Assembly: GCF_004681965.1 (NCBI RefSeq) | Contig: NZ_SMLL01000001.1 | Span: 496,001 to 560,000, forward strand | Length of the DNA stretch: 64,000 bases | Source: Ramlibacter rhizophilus | Lineage (GTDB): Bacteria > Pseudomonadota > Gammaproteobacteria > Burkholderiales > Burkholderiaceae_C | Direction of reading: 5' to 3' | Part shown: positions 7,704 through 16,597 of the stretch, piece after piece | How positions within the stretch are numbered: position 1 is the stretch's first letter | Layout: every line of letters starts with the position of its first letter | Translations under genes and position numbers: made by a program | The notes under the pieces: model-generated | Told to the model about the DNA's origin: nothing | Database searches by the model: none | What the model saw: the letters and a program-made list of their open reading frames with translations, nothing else

Positions 7704-10468
7704 CTCGCTGGACTGCCTTCTGTGGCTGGCTTCGCCGCAGCGGCCGACGCGGCGGGTCCGGCTTTCGTGTCCGTGCTGGCAGCGCGGATGCGTTGCATCA
7801 GTTCGTCGAAGTCGAACAGGGCGGTCAGGCCGAAATACTTTTCGGGCGGCTCCTGCTTGCCCTGGGCATTCAGTCGGATGGCGGTCCAGTCCAGCTCCAG
7901 CGCCCGTTCCTCCATGGCTTCGCGGGCCTGGTAGCCGCGCGTCCTGGCGAGCGACGTCAAGGTCTTGATCCGGGCCTCTGCCCGCGTGCGGGAAGGCTGG
8001 CCCTTGTCGTCTCGCAACGCCAGGGCCGCGAGGTATTCGGCGCCGGCCAGGTTCAGGCCCAAGGCCTGGGTGACGGAGGGTGACTCCCAGTCCGCGTCCG
8101 AGTCGAGGATGCGGCCGTCCGCATCGTGGGTCGCGAGCAGGGCCCTCACCTTGGAGATGTCCTCTATCACGGATTGCGCCAGGTGGGTGCTGCCCAGCAC
8201 GGCTTCCAGCCCCATGCCCAGTTCTTCCGACGATCCGTCGAACGCGTCCTTCAGTGAGCGACTGACCACACGCGGCAGTTCGACGCGCCGCTCCGCGATG
8301 GACGTGCCGGGTTCGCAGCGCACGGTCCAGCCGGGGCCGAAGCTCACGTCGTTGTTGATGAAGCGCGGTGAGAGGCGACCGTCTTCGTCCACCGTGAACA
8401 TGAAGTTCATGGGGCTGCGGTCGCCGTCGCGGATGAAGCGGCTGAACAGCTGCGCGTCCGCGAGCAAGCGGCGCAGGCGCCCGTCCGCGTGAGGTAGCGC
8501 CATGCGGATGAGAGCCGGGACGTAGCGGATCTCGCCCTCCGGAAGTGGATTTCCTTCGCGGTCGTGCCTCACCTGGACGCGCCGCTCCAGGCGCAGCACC
8601 GCCCCGTCCAGCCGGGCGGAGGTGCAGCCGCATTCGTGGGCATAGTCCTGCAGCACCTGCGGATGGCCGCCGATCAGGCGCGCCTGATCGGCGGTGAGGC
8701 GGCGGTTGGCGGCTCCTTCGGAGACGAGCTGGAAGCCGTCCACGAATTCCATGAGGCTCCCGGCTTCGAGGCTGCCGTCGATGTCGGCAATGGCGACCAC
8801 GGTGGGAGGAACCAGGTCCAGGCCCAGATGCTTGCTGCACAGATAAGCGGCGGCCGACCGGCCGCTGAGATTGGGCTTGTCTGCAGGAATGCCGGAAGCA
8901 CGGGCCATCTCGCCGATGTCGGTCTTTGGCGAAGGCTCGGGCTTGAAGACCATGGCGAGCGTCTCGTCGCCGCTTTGCAGGTCCATGCGCCAGACCGTGG
9001 CGACCGCGCCGCTGCCCAGTTTGCGCAGAGAGTCCGGCACGACGGTCGAGCGGCTCGCAGCCGCACTCAGTTTCACCGCCGTGTAGGGCACCCGCGCCCT
9101 TGCGCAGGGCGCGAGCTGCACCATGATCTGCTCGCGCGACAGGTGCATCGCAAGTCCGCGGGCGATGGCTTCCTTGGGCAGGCCGGCTCGGAACAGCTCG
9201 GCGGCGTCCTGGGCGTTGAGCTGTGGGACCGGGTCAAGGGGCGAGGGAACTTGCCCGGTGTCACGCTGCCATTCGGCCTCCACGGTGATGGCCATCACTG
9301 CCGTGAGAATGCGCAGTTCCTCAGCCAATCTCGTGCGGAAGTCCATGAAGGCGGGAGCGTCCCGGTAGCGGGCTGTCCGCTTGTTCATGTACGCCTCGAC
9401 GTTCCGCTCCACCTCCTGCAGGGCAAGCATGCGCGCCCGGAGCTGATGGGAGGGCAGCGCGTGGTAGCGGTCCAGTGAGCCGAGCAGCCGAGCCATCGTC
9501 TTCGAGTTCTGCTTGATCACCAGGCCGCCGACGACCACATCGGGCTTGAGGATGTCACCGTTGGTCGCTCCGGTGGTCAGCAGCGAAGCGTGCAGCAAGC
9601 CGCTGGTGGGAAGCGTGTGCAACAGCTTGGTGGCCGAAGCCGTCGCGGCGTACAAGTTGGTTTCCGGTAGGCCGAGCGCCTCCGAGAGCGGACTGGTGCT
9701 GATGTCGGAGCGCGAAACGCTCATGCTGGCCGAGCGGGTGGCAAGGGCCGACTTGGCGTCCGACGGCGGGGTGGCCGCCGCATCGTCGCCCGGGTCGGCG
9801 GCATCGACCAGGCCCGGTGCGGGCTGGAGCACGTCCGCGATCGAGGGGGACTGCTGTCCGCGCGCCCGGGCGTCCTCGATCCTCTTCGCGAGTCTTTGTT
9901 CTTCGGCGACCAGGTGCGTGCCGAGCGTGCGGACGATGCCTTCGTACTTGCCGGCGGGCTTTTTCCCGAGGTAGGTATCGACGGCCTGACGCAGGCCGAG
10001 CAGGGCGCTCTGGCGAGCCACCAGCTCGTCGATCGGGCAGTCGTGGTAGGTCTGCAGGGCGGAGCAGACGTGCTTGTAGGTCTGCCCGTGCCGCCACACC
10101 AGCTTGCCTCCGATGACGACGTCCTTCGTGGGCTTGATGCCTTGCGCCTGCGCCTGCCGGTCCAGCCACGCGCGGTCCGGAAACGGGTCGCCCACGCGCA
10201 CATCGCTCGCAGCGAGCGTGACGGCGGCGCGGTCGGTGACCCGGCGCGGACTCGGAGAACCGGCTTCGGGTGGTGACTTCGGGCTGGCGAGCGCCGAGGG
10301 GCTGGTCGGATCTGGCCGCGGACCGAGTGCCGTGGGACGAAGCCCGAAGAGGGACAGGCGCTTCGGCGGCGTGGCCTTGTCGTCCTTCCCACGCGATGTA
10401 GTTGGTGAGGCCGGGGAGGAGCCCGAGCTCTCGGAAGGGCGGCGCGCGAGGCGGCTGAGTGCGTCCAT
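7700..10468 (-). CDS. Large kinase-like protein, candidate secreted effector (paralogue 1)
   Basis: Not a family I can name; 922 aa. Residues 1-80 are rich in Ser, Pro and Arg with no Sec signal, a composition common in type III effectors. A module of about 80 residues occurs twice (about 114-192 and 308-388). Residues 420-720 carry kinase-like signatures: glycine loop [10 protein letters not shown] (484-493), lysine in MVFKPE (K509), catalytic-loop-like DRSPMNFM (D683, N688) and metal-site-like NNDVSFG (705-711). A conserved C-terminal block ends [11 protein letters not shown]. Paralogue 2 shares the whole 420-900 region. No Shine-Dalgarno is obvious before the ATG. A kinase activity is inference from motifs. 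Confidence 0.6.
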   Translation of the reverse strand: MDALSRLARRPSESSGSSPASPTTSRGKDDKATPPKRLSLFGLRPTALGPRPDPTSPSALASPKSPPEAGSPSPRRVTDRAAVTLAASDVRVGDPFPDRAWLDRQAQAQGIKPTKDVVIGGKLVWRHGQTYKHVCSALQTYHDCPIDELVARQSALLGLRQAVDTYLGKKPAGKYEGIVRTLGTHLVAEEQRLAKRIEDARARGQQSPSIADVLQPAPGLVDAADPGDDAAATPPSDAKSALATRSASMSVSRSDISTSPLSEALGLPETNLYAATASATKLLHTLPTSGLLHASLLTTGATNGDILKPDVVVGGLVIKQNSKTMARLLGSLDRYHALPSHQLRARMLALQEVERNVEAYMNKRTARYRDAPAFMDFRTRLAEELRILTAVMAITVEAEWQRDTGQVPSPLDPVPQLNAQDAAELFRAGLPKEAIARGLAMHLSREQIMVQLAPCARARVPYTAVKLSAAASRSTVVPDSLRKLGSGAVATVWRMDLQSGDETLAMVFKPEPSPKTDIGEMARASGIPADKPNLSGRSAAAYLCSKHLGLDLVPPTVVAIADIDGSLEAGSLMEFVDGFQLVSEGAANRRLTADQARLIGGHPQVLQDYAHECGCTSARLDGAVLRLERRVQVRHDREGNPLPEGEIRYVPALIRMALPHADGRLRRLLADAQLFSRFIRDGDRSPMNFMFTVDEDGRLSPRFINNDVSFGPGWTVRCEPGTSIAERRVELPRVVSRSLKDAFDGSSEELGMGLEAVLGSTHLAQSVIEDISKVRALLATHDADGRILDSDADWESPSVTQALGLNLAGAEYLAALALRDDKGQPSRTRAEARIKTLTSLARTRGYQAREAMEERALELDWTAIRLNAQGKQEPPEKYFGLTALFDFDELMQRIRAASTDTKAGPAASAAAAKPATEGSPAS

Positions 10469-10551
10469 TGGAGTAATGAATTTGGATTCAGTCGAGCCGA
10501 GCCTAGCTCAGCCCGACGTGGTCGTCCCCTTTTCTGCGCCGCGCCCCTGCC

Positions 10552-10579
10552 AGAAATGACAAAGGGCGCCGCAGCGCCC
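10552..10579 (-). terminator. Terminator after the 714-aa kinase-like gene
   Basis: Minus strand GGGCGC-TGCG-GCGCCC followed by TTTGTCATTTC, 25 bp beyond the stop of the upstream paralogue. A six-pair GC stem with a tetraloop and a short U-rich tail suggests that the two paralogues are separate transcripts. Confidence 0.6.
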
Positions 10580-10604
10580 ATCCTGTTCTCTCACACGCCA
10601 GGCG

Positions 10605-12749
10605 TCATCCCTCCATGCGCTGAGCCCCATCCGGACCGCGGCGGGCCTTGGTTTCCACGGCGCCCGTGTCCCCCCGCGCAAGCGTCTGCAGTTCGGCCAG
10701 GTCGAACAGCGCCGGCAAGCCGAGAAGCTCCTGCGGGGCGGTCTTCAGCACGCCCCGCTCCCACTGCAGGATGCCCTGTTCCATGGCCTCGCGCGCGACG
10801 TAGCTGGTGACATCGGCGCGCTGCTGCAGTTTCGCCGCTGCGTTGCGCTGCCGCCAACGCTCGGAAGGCGTGGCCTTCAAGGCATCTCTCAGCCGCGAGC
10901 CGTCATGGTCGATGCCGAGTGCCGCTGCCACCTCCGGCGAGGCCCACTGCGCGTCAGTCTCCAGCACCCAGCCACGGCCTTCGTACTCCTTGAGGATCTC
11001 CTTGAAGGCGAGCGCGTCCTTGCGCGTGATTTCCACGGAAGCGTCGTCCAGCGGGCCGTGCAGCGCTCGTGCCAGGGCGTCGACGACGTCCAGGCTCATG
11101 AAGGCGTCGAACTGGCTGCGGTCGATCCGCAAGGGCAGGTTCGTGCGATGCGTCGCCTTGGTGGTCTTGGGTTCGATCTTGTCGGTGGCCCGTATGTTGG
11201 TACCGAAGCTCGCGTCGTTGTCGATGAGCCGCAGGTCGAAACCACCGTCCTGGCGTGGCACGAGCATGAAATTCATGGAGGTGCGATCCACCTGGCGCGT
11301 GAAGCAGTCCAACCACTGCGCGCTCACCATGTCCCTGCGGAAGGTGCCGCTGTCCACCGGCAGTGCGATGCGGATCGGAAGATCCCGCGGCTGCGTCAAT
11401 GGATGCCCTGCAGGGCCGGTCCGTGGAAGTCCTTCCTCGTGGAACACCGGCACCTGCACACGCCGTTCGAGCTGGAGCACGTTGCCTGCGATCGACGCCG
11501 CAGTACAGCCGCACTGGAGCGCATACGCCGTCAGAGCGTCCGGGCGCGTTCGCAAGCCCTCGGCCAGTTTCGGCGGCAACTCGATGCGCACGGACCCGAT
11601 GGAGATCGGCTGGCAGCCGTTGACGAGCCCCATCACGCTGCCCACCTGCCCATGCAGAATCGTCACGTCGGTGGGTGGCACCAGCGACAGGCCCAGGGCT
11701 TGGCTGCACAGGTAGGTCGCGCGTGCCCGGCCGGCGAAGTTCGGGGACTGCGCCTCGATGCCCGCCGCCTTGGCCGCGATGCCGATGTCGCCCCCCGGAT
11801 TTTCCGGCTTGAACACCATGGGCACGGTCTTGCCGCCGATGCGAAAGTCCGCGCGCCAGACGGTGTTCACCGCTCCCGAGCCCAGCTCGGCGCGGCGGTC
11901 CGGCACATGGGCGGCCTCGGTAAAGGGCGTGTTCTCGGTCAGGACGCCGACGCAGACCCTGGCGCGCTCGCAGGCGCTGGCCACGAAGATCTGCGTGGCC
12001 GAGCGGCTGGCGGCGATGCCATGGATGATGTGTTCGGGCGCCACGCCGTCGCGCAGCAATTCGAGCATGTGCTGTGCCGGAAACGTCCCGTCGCGCGGTA
12101 GGGTGTCGAGCATCCCGCACAAGGACTCCACCGCGCGCCTCTCCTTGTGCACCTGGGCCAGCAGCTCTTTCATGGGCTCCTTGTGCCGATGGGCGTGTTT
12201 GCGGCCGTAATCCTCCAGCGCTGCTTCGAGCTCGATCACGGCCCTACGCAGCGACTCGGCATGCGGCGCAGGATTGCGACGGCCGTTCACGAGTGTGAGG
12301 TTGCCGTGGTAGGCGTCCAGTTTGCCCACCACGTTCCTCAGACCGGTCGAGCGCTTGTGCATGGTGAGGCCGGCAAGCACCACGTCCGCCTTGGGCTCCA
12401 TGCGCAGCGTGGCGAGGAAGTGCTTGCCGTCCGTGAGGGGCCGCTCGCGCGGCTGGTAGGGTGGGACGCCGGTACGCCCTCGGCTGGCGTGAAAGCTGGG
12501 GGTGCCGGGCCCCGCCTTCACCGCTGCCGCCTTGCGGTCCGCCGGACAACTTCCCGCATCCACATTGGAGTTCTCGGCCTTCGAGGCGCGCGCCCGCGCC
12601 TGCGCCTGCAGCAGTTCGGGGGGCGCTTCGGTCACGGCCACGCGGCGCGCGCCCCAACGGCCTTCGCCAGCCCGCTCGGGACCGGTTCCCGAAGGACCGG
12701 GCCGAGTCGAGGCGGAGGACGGGCTGAGTCGTGCGGTCAGGAAGGTCAA
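10605..12749 (-). CDS. Large kinase-like protein, candidate secreted effector (paralogue 2)
   Basis: 714 aa, same unnamed family as the 922-aa neighbour. The start is a TTG preceded by AGGAG at 8 bp; an in-frame TAG lies 27 bp upstream, so it is the first possible start. Residues 1-110 are low-complexity (Ser, Pro, Arg, Ala), without a signal peptide. One copy of the DVVLAGL...LDAYH module is at about 121-210. Kinase-like motifs: LGSGAVNTVW (289-298), K314 in MVFKPE, DRTSMNFM (D488, N493), IDNDASFG (509-516). Shared downstream blocks include CGCTAAS, LERRVQV, YVAREAMEQ and ALFDLAELQ. Function unknown; a host-directed kinase is a guess. Confidence 0.6.
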   Translation of the reverse strand: MTFLTARLSPSSASTRPGPSGTGPERAGEGRWGARRVAVTEAPPELLQAQARARASKAENSNVDAGSCPADRKAAAVKAGPGTPSFHASRGRTGVPPYQPRERPLTDGKHFLATLRMEPKADVVLAGLTMHKRSTGLRNVVGKLDAYHGNLTLVNGRRNPAPHAESLRRAVIELEAALEDYGRKHAHRHKEPMKELLAQVHKERRAVESLCGMLDTLPRDGTFPAQHMLELLRDGVAPEHIIHGIAASRSATQIFVASACERARVCVGVLTENTPFTEAAHVPDRRAELGSGAVNTVWRADFRIGGKTVPMVFKPENPGGDIGIAAKAAGIEAQSPNFAGRARATYLCSQALGLSLVPPTDVTILHGQVGSVMGLVNGCQPISIGSVRIELPPKLAEGLRTRPDALTAYALQCGCTAASIAGNVLQLERRVQVPVFHEEGLPRTGPAGHPLTQPRDLPIRIALPVDSGTFRRDMVSAQWLDCFTRQVDRTSMNFMLVPRQDGGFDLRLIDNDASFGTNIRATDKIEPKTTKATHRTNLPLRIDRSQFDAFMSLDVVDALARALHGPLDDASVEITRKDALAFKEILKEYEGRGWVLETDAQWASPEVAAALGIDHDGSRLRDALKATPSERWRQRNAAAKLQQRADVTSYVAREAMEQGILQWERGVLKTAPQELLGLPALFDLAELQTLARGDTGAVETKARRGPDGAQRMEG

Positions 12750-12842
12750 GACGCGCTCCTGGAGCGCCGAGCTCTACAGTAAGCCGGCATCCGATTTGTA
12801 GTTCAAAACGGTTCGCTTGAGCGTCTCGCTCAGCCGTTCGGC

Positions 12843-12870
12843 AAAAAAAAGAGCCGGCAGGCGCCGGCTC
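12843..12870 (-). terminator. Terminator of the small heat-shock gene
   Basis: Minus strand GAGCCGGC-GCCT-GCCGGCTC followed by eight T residues, 24 bp after the hsp20 stop. It is a textbook intrinsic terminator and isolates the heat-shock gene from the kinase-like genes that follow. Confidence 0.9.
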
Positions 12871-12894
12871 CGTGTTGTCTGGGGTGCTTTCGCT

Positions 12895-13272
12895 TCAGCC
12901 CAGCGGAATCTGCCGCGCCCGGCTCACCGGCTGCTGCTTGGCCAGCTTCAGCGTCAGCACGCCGTTTTCCAGCTTGGCTTCGGTGGCATCGACGTCGATG
13001 TCCTGCGGCAGCTCGTAGGCGGCCTTGTACTGGCGGGCGGCTTCCTTGCGCGTTTCGATGCGCACGACCGGGCCTTCGACGTTGATGGACAGGTCGTCGC
13101 GGGCGACGCCGGGCACGTCCAGGGTGACCGTCCAGGCCTTCTCGTCTTCCTGCAGGCTCGGGCCCTGCGTGGGCTTGGTGAAGAAGGCATCGCTCACGAA
13201 GCGCTCGAAGCTGCGGTCGAAGGAACGAGAGGGCATCACGGCGCGGGTGCGGACGACGGGGGCGAAGAACAT
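12895..13272 (-). CDS. Hsp20/alpha-crystallin family small heat-shock protein
   Basis: ATP-independent holdase chaperone, 125 aa. The start MFFAPVVRTR is chosen because GGAG lies just before it and because the alternative in-frame start at 13311 would overlap the predicted -10 box. The alpha-crystallin domain spans about 40-125: WTVTLDVPGVARDDLSINVEG, then LENGVLTLKLAK, ending with VSRARQIPL; its I-x-L-type tail is typical of oligomerising sHsps. Monocistronic by its own promoter and terminator. Confidence 0.92.
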   Translation of the reverse strand: MFFAPVVRTRAVMPSRSFDRSFERFVSDAFFTKPTQGPSLQEDEKAWTVTLDVPGVARDDLSINVEGPVVRIETRKEAARQYKAAYELPQDIDVDATEAKLENGVLTLKLAKQQPVSRARQIPLG

Positions 13273-13311
13273 GGTGGGCTCCTGGATGAGAGGACGGGTT
13301 GAACGATTCAC

Positions 13312-13340
13312 TTAAAATCCCGCGGCTTCGACTCGTTCAA
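13312..13340 (-). promoter_or_regulatory. Candidate sigma-70 promoter of hsp20
   Basis: Minus strand TTGAAC (13340-13335), a 17-bp spacer and TTTTAA (13317-13312). The predicted transcript starts near 13305 and leaves a leader of about 35 nt. I looked for a sigma-32 pattern (CTTGAA with CCCCAT) and did not find a convincing one. Confidence 0.45.
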
Positions 13341-13400
13341 AACAGCCTGGCCGCATGACATCCGATCTGCGAGCCCGGGCGTTCTTTTCAAGGGGGAACC

Positions 13401-14678
13401 ATGTCCGTCCGACACCATCGTCGCCACGTATTGAAATCGCTGGCGGCAGCCTTATCTCTGCCCGTCCTGGCCCACGCGCAGGCCCCTGCCGCTCCCGTGA
13501 AGATCGCGATGATCGAGGCGCTTTCGGGCGCCTTCGCCAACACGGGCGAATCCGTCTTCCGCAACCTGGCCTGGGCCGTCGAGCGCGTGAACCAGCGCGG
13601 CGGCGTGCGCCTGGCCGGCGGTGCCCGGCCGCTCGTGCTGGTGCGCCATGACAGCAAGGGCCAGACCGAGGAGGCGCTGTCCGCGCTGCGCGCGGCCATC
13701 GACGACGGCGCGCGCATCGTGGTGCAGGGCAATTCGTCCGCCGTGGCCGCGGCCTTGATCGAGGCCATCGACAAGCACAACGAGCGCGAGCCGCAGCGCC
13801 GCGTCATCTTCCTCAACTACTCGGCGGTCGATCCCATCCTCACCAACGAGAAGTGCAGCTTCTGGCACTTCCGCTTCGACGCTCATGCCGACATGCGCAT
13901 GGCGGCGCTCATGCAGGTGATCAAGGCCGACCAGGCGCTGGAGAGCGTGTATCTGTTCGGGCAGGACTACAGCTTCGGCCAGGCCGTGCTGCGCGAGGCC
14001 CGCCGGCAGCTGGGCGCGCAGCGTCCGGACGTTCGCATCGTGGGCGACGAGCTGCACCCCCTGGGGCGTGTCAAGGACTTCGCGCCCTACGCCGCCAAGA
14101 TCAGGGCGAGCGGTGCGCAGGCCGTGATCACGGGCAACTGGGGCAACGACCTCACGCTGCTGGTGAAGGCCGCGCGCGACGCCGGCTACGAAGGCAAGTT
14201 CTACACCTTCTACGGCAATGCCCTGGGTGCGCCGGCGGCTATCGGGGACGCCGGCATCGGCCGTGTGGTCGCCGTCGCGGACTGGCTGCCCAACGTGCCG
14301 ACCGCCGAGAGCGAGGCCTTCTACCAGTCCTTCCGCCAGCGCTTTCCCCGCCCGCAGGACGACTACGTGCACATGCGCATGCAGCTGCTGGTGGAGGCAC
14401 TCGCCCAGGCGCTGGACAAGGCCGGAACCACGGAGGCCGTGGCGGTGGCGCGGCAGCTCGAGAACGTGCGCGTGGCCTTCCACGGCCAGGAAGGCCGCAT
14501 GCGCGCGGCCGACCACCAGTTCCAGCAGCCGCTGGTGGTGGGCGTGATGGACCGCCAGGGTGCGCCGGGCGTCAAGTTCGACGTGGAAGGTTCGGGCTAC
14601 GGCTTTCGCGTCATCCGCCGCATCGAGGCCTCCCAGGCGGAAATGGCGAGCAGCTGCCGCATGATCCGGCCTGATTAA
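13401..14678 (+). CDS. Periplasmic substrate-binding protein of branched-chain amino-acid transporter type
   Basis: LivJ/HmgB-like type I periplasmic binding protein, 425 aa, with AAGGGGGAACC before the ATG. The N-terminus has RRHVLKSLAAALSLPVLAHA, compatible with a Tat or Sec signal cleaved after AHA. The mature start VKIAMIEALSGAFANTGES is typical of Peripla_BP_6. No permease or ATPase gene is adjacent, so it is an orphan receptor. The ligand cannot be told from sequence; amino acids, urea or aromatic acids are all possible. Confidence 0.85.
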   Translation: MSVRHHRRHVLKSLAAALSLPVLAHAQAPAAPVKIAMIEALSGAFANTGESVFRNLAWAVERVNQRGGVRLAGGARPLVLVRHDSKGQTEEALSALRAAIDDGARIVVQGNSSAVAAALIEAIDKHNEREPQRRVIFLNYSAVDPILTNEKCSFWHFRFDAHADMRMAALMQVIKADQALESVYLFGQDYSFGQAVLREARRQLGAQRPDVRIVGDELHPLGRVKDFAPYAAKIRASGAQAVITGNWGNDLTLLVKAARDAGYEGKFYTFYGNALGAPAAIGDAGIGRVVAVADWLPNVPTAESEAFYQSFRQRFPRPQDDYVHMRMQLLVEALAQALDKAGTTEAVAVARQLENVRVAFHGQEGRMRAADHQFQQPLVVGVMDRQGAPGVKFDVEGSGYGFRVIRRIEASQAEMASSCRMIRPD

Positions 14679-14839
14679 AGAAGCTGTGAACGAATTCAGC
14701 ACACCCGCCTCGGCCGCCAGAACGCGGCCCCTCCGCGTTGCAAATGCTCGCCATAGCTCAAGCTATGCCTGCGCTTTGCGCCTTGATCGGCCACCTTCTG
14801 GCGACCGCTTCGGGCGCGCCGAATCCATTCACAGCTTCT
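14679..14839. mobile_element. MITE-like palindromic element with 12-bp terminal inverted repeats
   Basis: A 161-bp unit bounded by AGAAGCTGTGAA (14679-14690) and its exact inverse TTCACAGCTTCT (14828-14839), starting at the base after the stop of the binding-protein gene. The interior is also largely self-complementary, centred on ATAGCTCAAGCTAT, with GCAAATGC facing GCGCTTTGC and GCCGCCAGAA facing TTCTGGCG. It has no coding capacity. No second copy occurs in this window, so mobility is inferred from form. Confidence 0.6.
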
Positions 14840-14857
14840 GAGCCCCGGAGCAGTACC

Positions 14858-16018
14858 GTGCGCACCGCCATCCTCGACCTCGAAGCCTCCCGCATCCGCG
14901 AGGTGGCCAACGCCGGCATCGGCCGCAGCGACGTGCTGGCCTTCTGGTTCGGCGAGAGCGACGAGGTCACGCCGGAGTTCATCCGCGAGGCAGCCATCGA
15001 GTCGCTGCGCCGGGGCGAGACCTTCTACGCGCACAACCTCGGCCTGCCCGAGCTGCGCGAGGCGCTGGCCGGCTACGCCAGCACGCTGCACGGGCCCATG
15101 GAGGCCGGCCGCATTGCCGTCACCTCCGGCGGCGTCAATGCCCTGATGCTGGCGGTGCAGGCGCTGGTGGACGCGGGCGACGAGGTGGTGGCGGTCACGC
15201 CGGTGTGGCCCAACCTGGTGGCGCAGCCGCTGATCATGGGCGCGAAGGTCTGCACCGTGCCGCTTCGGCCGGTCGAGGGCGCGTGGACGCTGGACCTGCA
15301 GGCCCTGCTGGACGCCGTGACGCCCGCCACGCGCCTGCTGGTGCTGAACGCACCCAACAACCCCACCGGCTGGACGCTCACGCGCCAGGAGCAGCTCGCC
15401 ATCCTGGCGCACTGCCGCCGTACCGGCACCTGGATCCTGGCGGACGAGGTGTACGAGCGGCTCTACTTTGAAGACAGCGCAAAGGGCTGCGCCCCCAGCT
15501 TCCTGGACATCGCCGCGCCCGAGGACCGGCTGGTCGTGGCGCACAGCTTTTCCAAGAGCTTCCTCATGACCGGCTGGCGGCTCGGCTGGCTGGTGCTGCC
15601 GCCGGCCCTGGTCGAGTCCATCGGCAAGCTCATCGAATTCAACACCTCCTGCGCCAGCGTGTTCACGCAGCGTGCGGCGCTGGCTGCGCTGGCGCGGGCC
15701 GACGAGGTCACGCCGCGCGTGGTGGCGCACCTGCGCCGCTGCCGCGACGCGCTGGTGCCCCGGCTGCAGGCCTTGCCACAGGTGAGCGTCTCGCCGGCCC
15801 GCGGCGGCATGTATGCCTTTTTCCAGCTGGCGGGGCAGGGCGATTCGCTCGGTGTGGCCAAGCGCCTGGTGCGCGAGGCCGGCCTGGGGCTGGCCCCGGG
15901 CAGCGCCTTCGCCCCCGAGGCCGAAGGTTGGCTGCGCTGGTGCTTCGCCACGCGGGAGCTGTCGCGGCTGGAAGAGGGCGTGGAGCGCCTGGCAGGGTGG
16001 CTGGCTCGGCAGGGGTGA
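14858..16018 (+). CDS. Class I/II PLP-dependent aminotransferase
   Basis: 386 aa from a GTG start with CCCCGGAG upstream. The in-frame ATG at 14738 lies inside the MITE-like element and is not preferred. PLP motifs: NAPNNPTGW (substrate/cofactor loop), [11 protein letters not shown] (pyridoxal-N Asp), [16 protein letters not shown] with the Schiff-base lysine. The fold is that of aspartate/alanine-type aminotransferases. Substrate not assignable; the unlinked context gives no pathway. Confidence 0.88.
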   Translation: MRTAILDLEASRIREVANAGIGRSDVLAFWFGESDEVTPEFIREAAIESLRRGETFYAHNLGLPELREALAGYASTLHGPMEAGRIAVTSGGVNALMLAVQALVDAGDEVVAVTPVWPNLVAQPLIMGAKVCTVPLRPVEGAWTLDLQALLDAVTPATRLLVLNAPNNPTGWTLTRQEQLAILAHCRRTGTWILADEVYERLYFEDSAKGCAPSFLDIAAPEDRLVVAHSFSKSFLMTGWRLGWLVLPPALVESIGKLIEFNTSCASVFTQRAALAALARADEVTPRVVAHLRRCRDALVPRLQALPQVSVSPARGGMYAFFQLAGQGDSLGVAKRLVREAGLGLAPGSAFAPEAEGWLRWCFATRELSRLEEGVERLAGWLARQG

Positions 16019-16049
16019 CACGCGCGCTGGGCGGAAATCCCCGGCCCGC

Positions 16050-16055
16050 TATAAT
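16050..16055 (+). promoter_or_regulatory. -10 box TATAAT upstream of rpsO
   Basis: A perfect TATAAT lies 97 bp before the rpsO start codon in otherwise GC-rich DNA. No good -35 is seen at 16-18 bp. The long leader that follows would allow the S15 autoregulation known in other bacteria. Confidence 0.5.
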
Positions 16056-16151
16056 CCGGCGGTTCTGCGCGGCCCGTTCTGCGCAGGACACCCGCACGTT
16101 GGAGCCGCATTCCAGCATCCAACGCAAGTTCATACCTATCCAGGAATCCCC

Positions 16152-16415
16152 ATGACCGCCCTCAACAAGGCCGAAGTCGTCCAGGCGCACGCGCGCGGTG
16201 CCAACGACACTGGCAGCCCCGAAGTCCAGGTTGCGCTGCTGACCGCACGCATCAACGAGCTGACCCCCCACTTCAAGACGCATGCCAAGGACCACCACGG
16301 CCGCCGCGGCCTGCTGCGCATGGTCAACCGCCGCAAGAGCCTGCTGGCCTACCTGAAGAACAAGGACGCCGAGCGCTACACCGCGCTGATCGGCAAGCTG
16401 GGTCTGCGCAAGTAA
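16152..16415 (+). CDS. rpsO: 30S ribosomal protein S15
   Basis: 87 aa, standard length. S15 binds 16S rRNA at the central-domain three-way junction and nucleates platform assembly. The conserved [26 protein letters not shown] stretch carries the RNA-contacting residues, and the protein ends LIGKLGLRK. It lies directly upstream of pnp, the usual order. The start [10 protein letters not shown] is preferred; the long upstream extension overlaps the aminotransferase gene in another frame. Confidence 0.97.
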   Translation: MTALNKAEVVQAHARGANDTGSPEVQVALLTARINELTPHFKTHAKDHHGRRGLLRMVNRRKSLLAYLKNKDAERYTALIGKLGLRK

Positions 16416-16431
16416 GGCCGGAACCCGCGAG

Positions 16432-16473
16432 ACGCGCCTGAGTTGGTCTGACCGCTGACTCAGGCGCGTTTTA
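16432..16473 (+). terminator. Hairpin between rpsO and pnp
   Basis: ACGCGCCTGAGT (16432-16443) pairs perfectly with ACTCAGGCGCGT (16458-16469) over a 14-nt loop and is followed by TTTTAC. It resembles an intrinsic terminator or attenuator. In E. coli the equivalent position holds the rpsO terminator and RNase III processing region that governs pnp levels; the same role here is inferred. Confidence 0.75.
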
Positions 16474-16597
16474 CTTCGGAGAGACGGAAGACGGATACGC
16501 GCTGTGTCATTCCTTAGGGGTTGGGGCTTCCCGAGCTCCTAGGGAATGGCATCGTATTCGCCCGATGCCTCTCCTCCACCAGAGAGAGAGAACGCAC

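Noticed and set aside
7700..12749. HipA-type toxin-antitoxin interpretation of the kinase-like pair
   Set aside because: The proteins are much larger than HipA (about 440 aa), have disordered N-termini, and no HipB-like HTH gene is adjacent.
12812..12840. Two TTCG motifs resembling a PIP box near the kinase-like genes
   Set aside because: They are on the plus strand, facing away from the genes, and the spacing is 25 bp start to start instead of the 20 bp of TTCGB-N15-TTCGB.
13273..13311. Upstream start of the hsp20 gene at 13311
   Set aside because: It coincides with the predicted promoter and has no Shine-Dalgarno, while MFFAPVV has GGAG close by.
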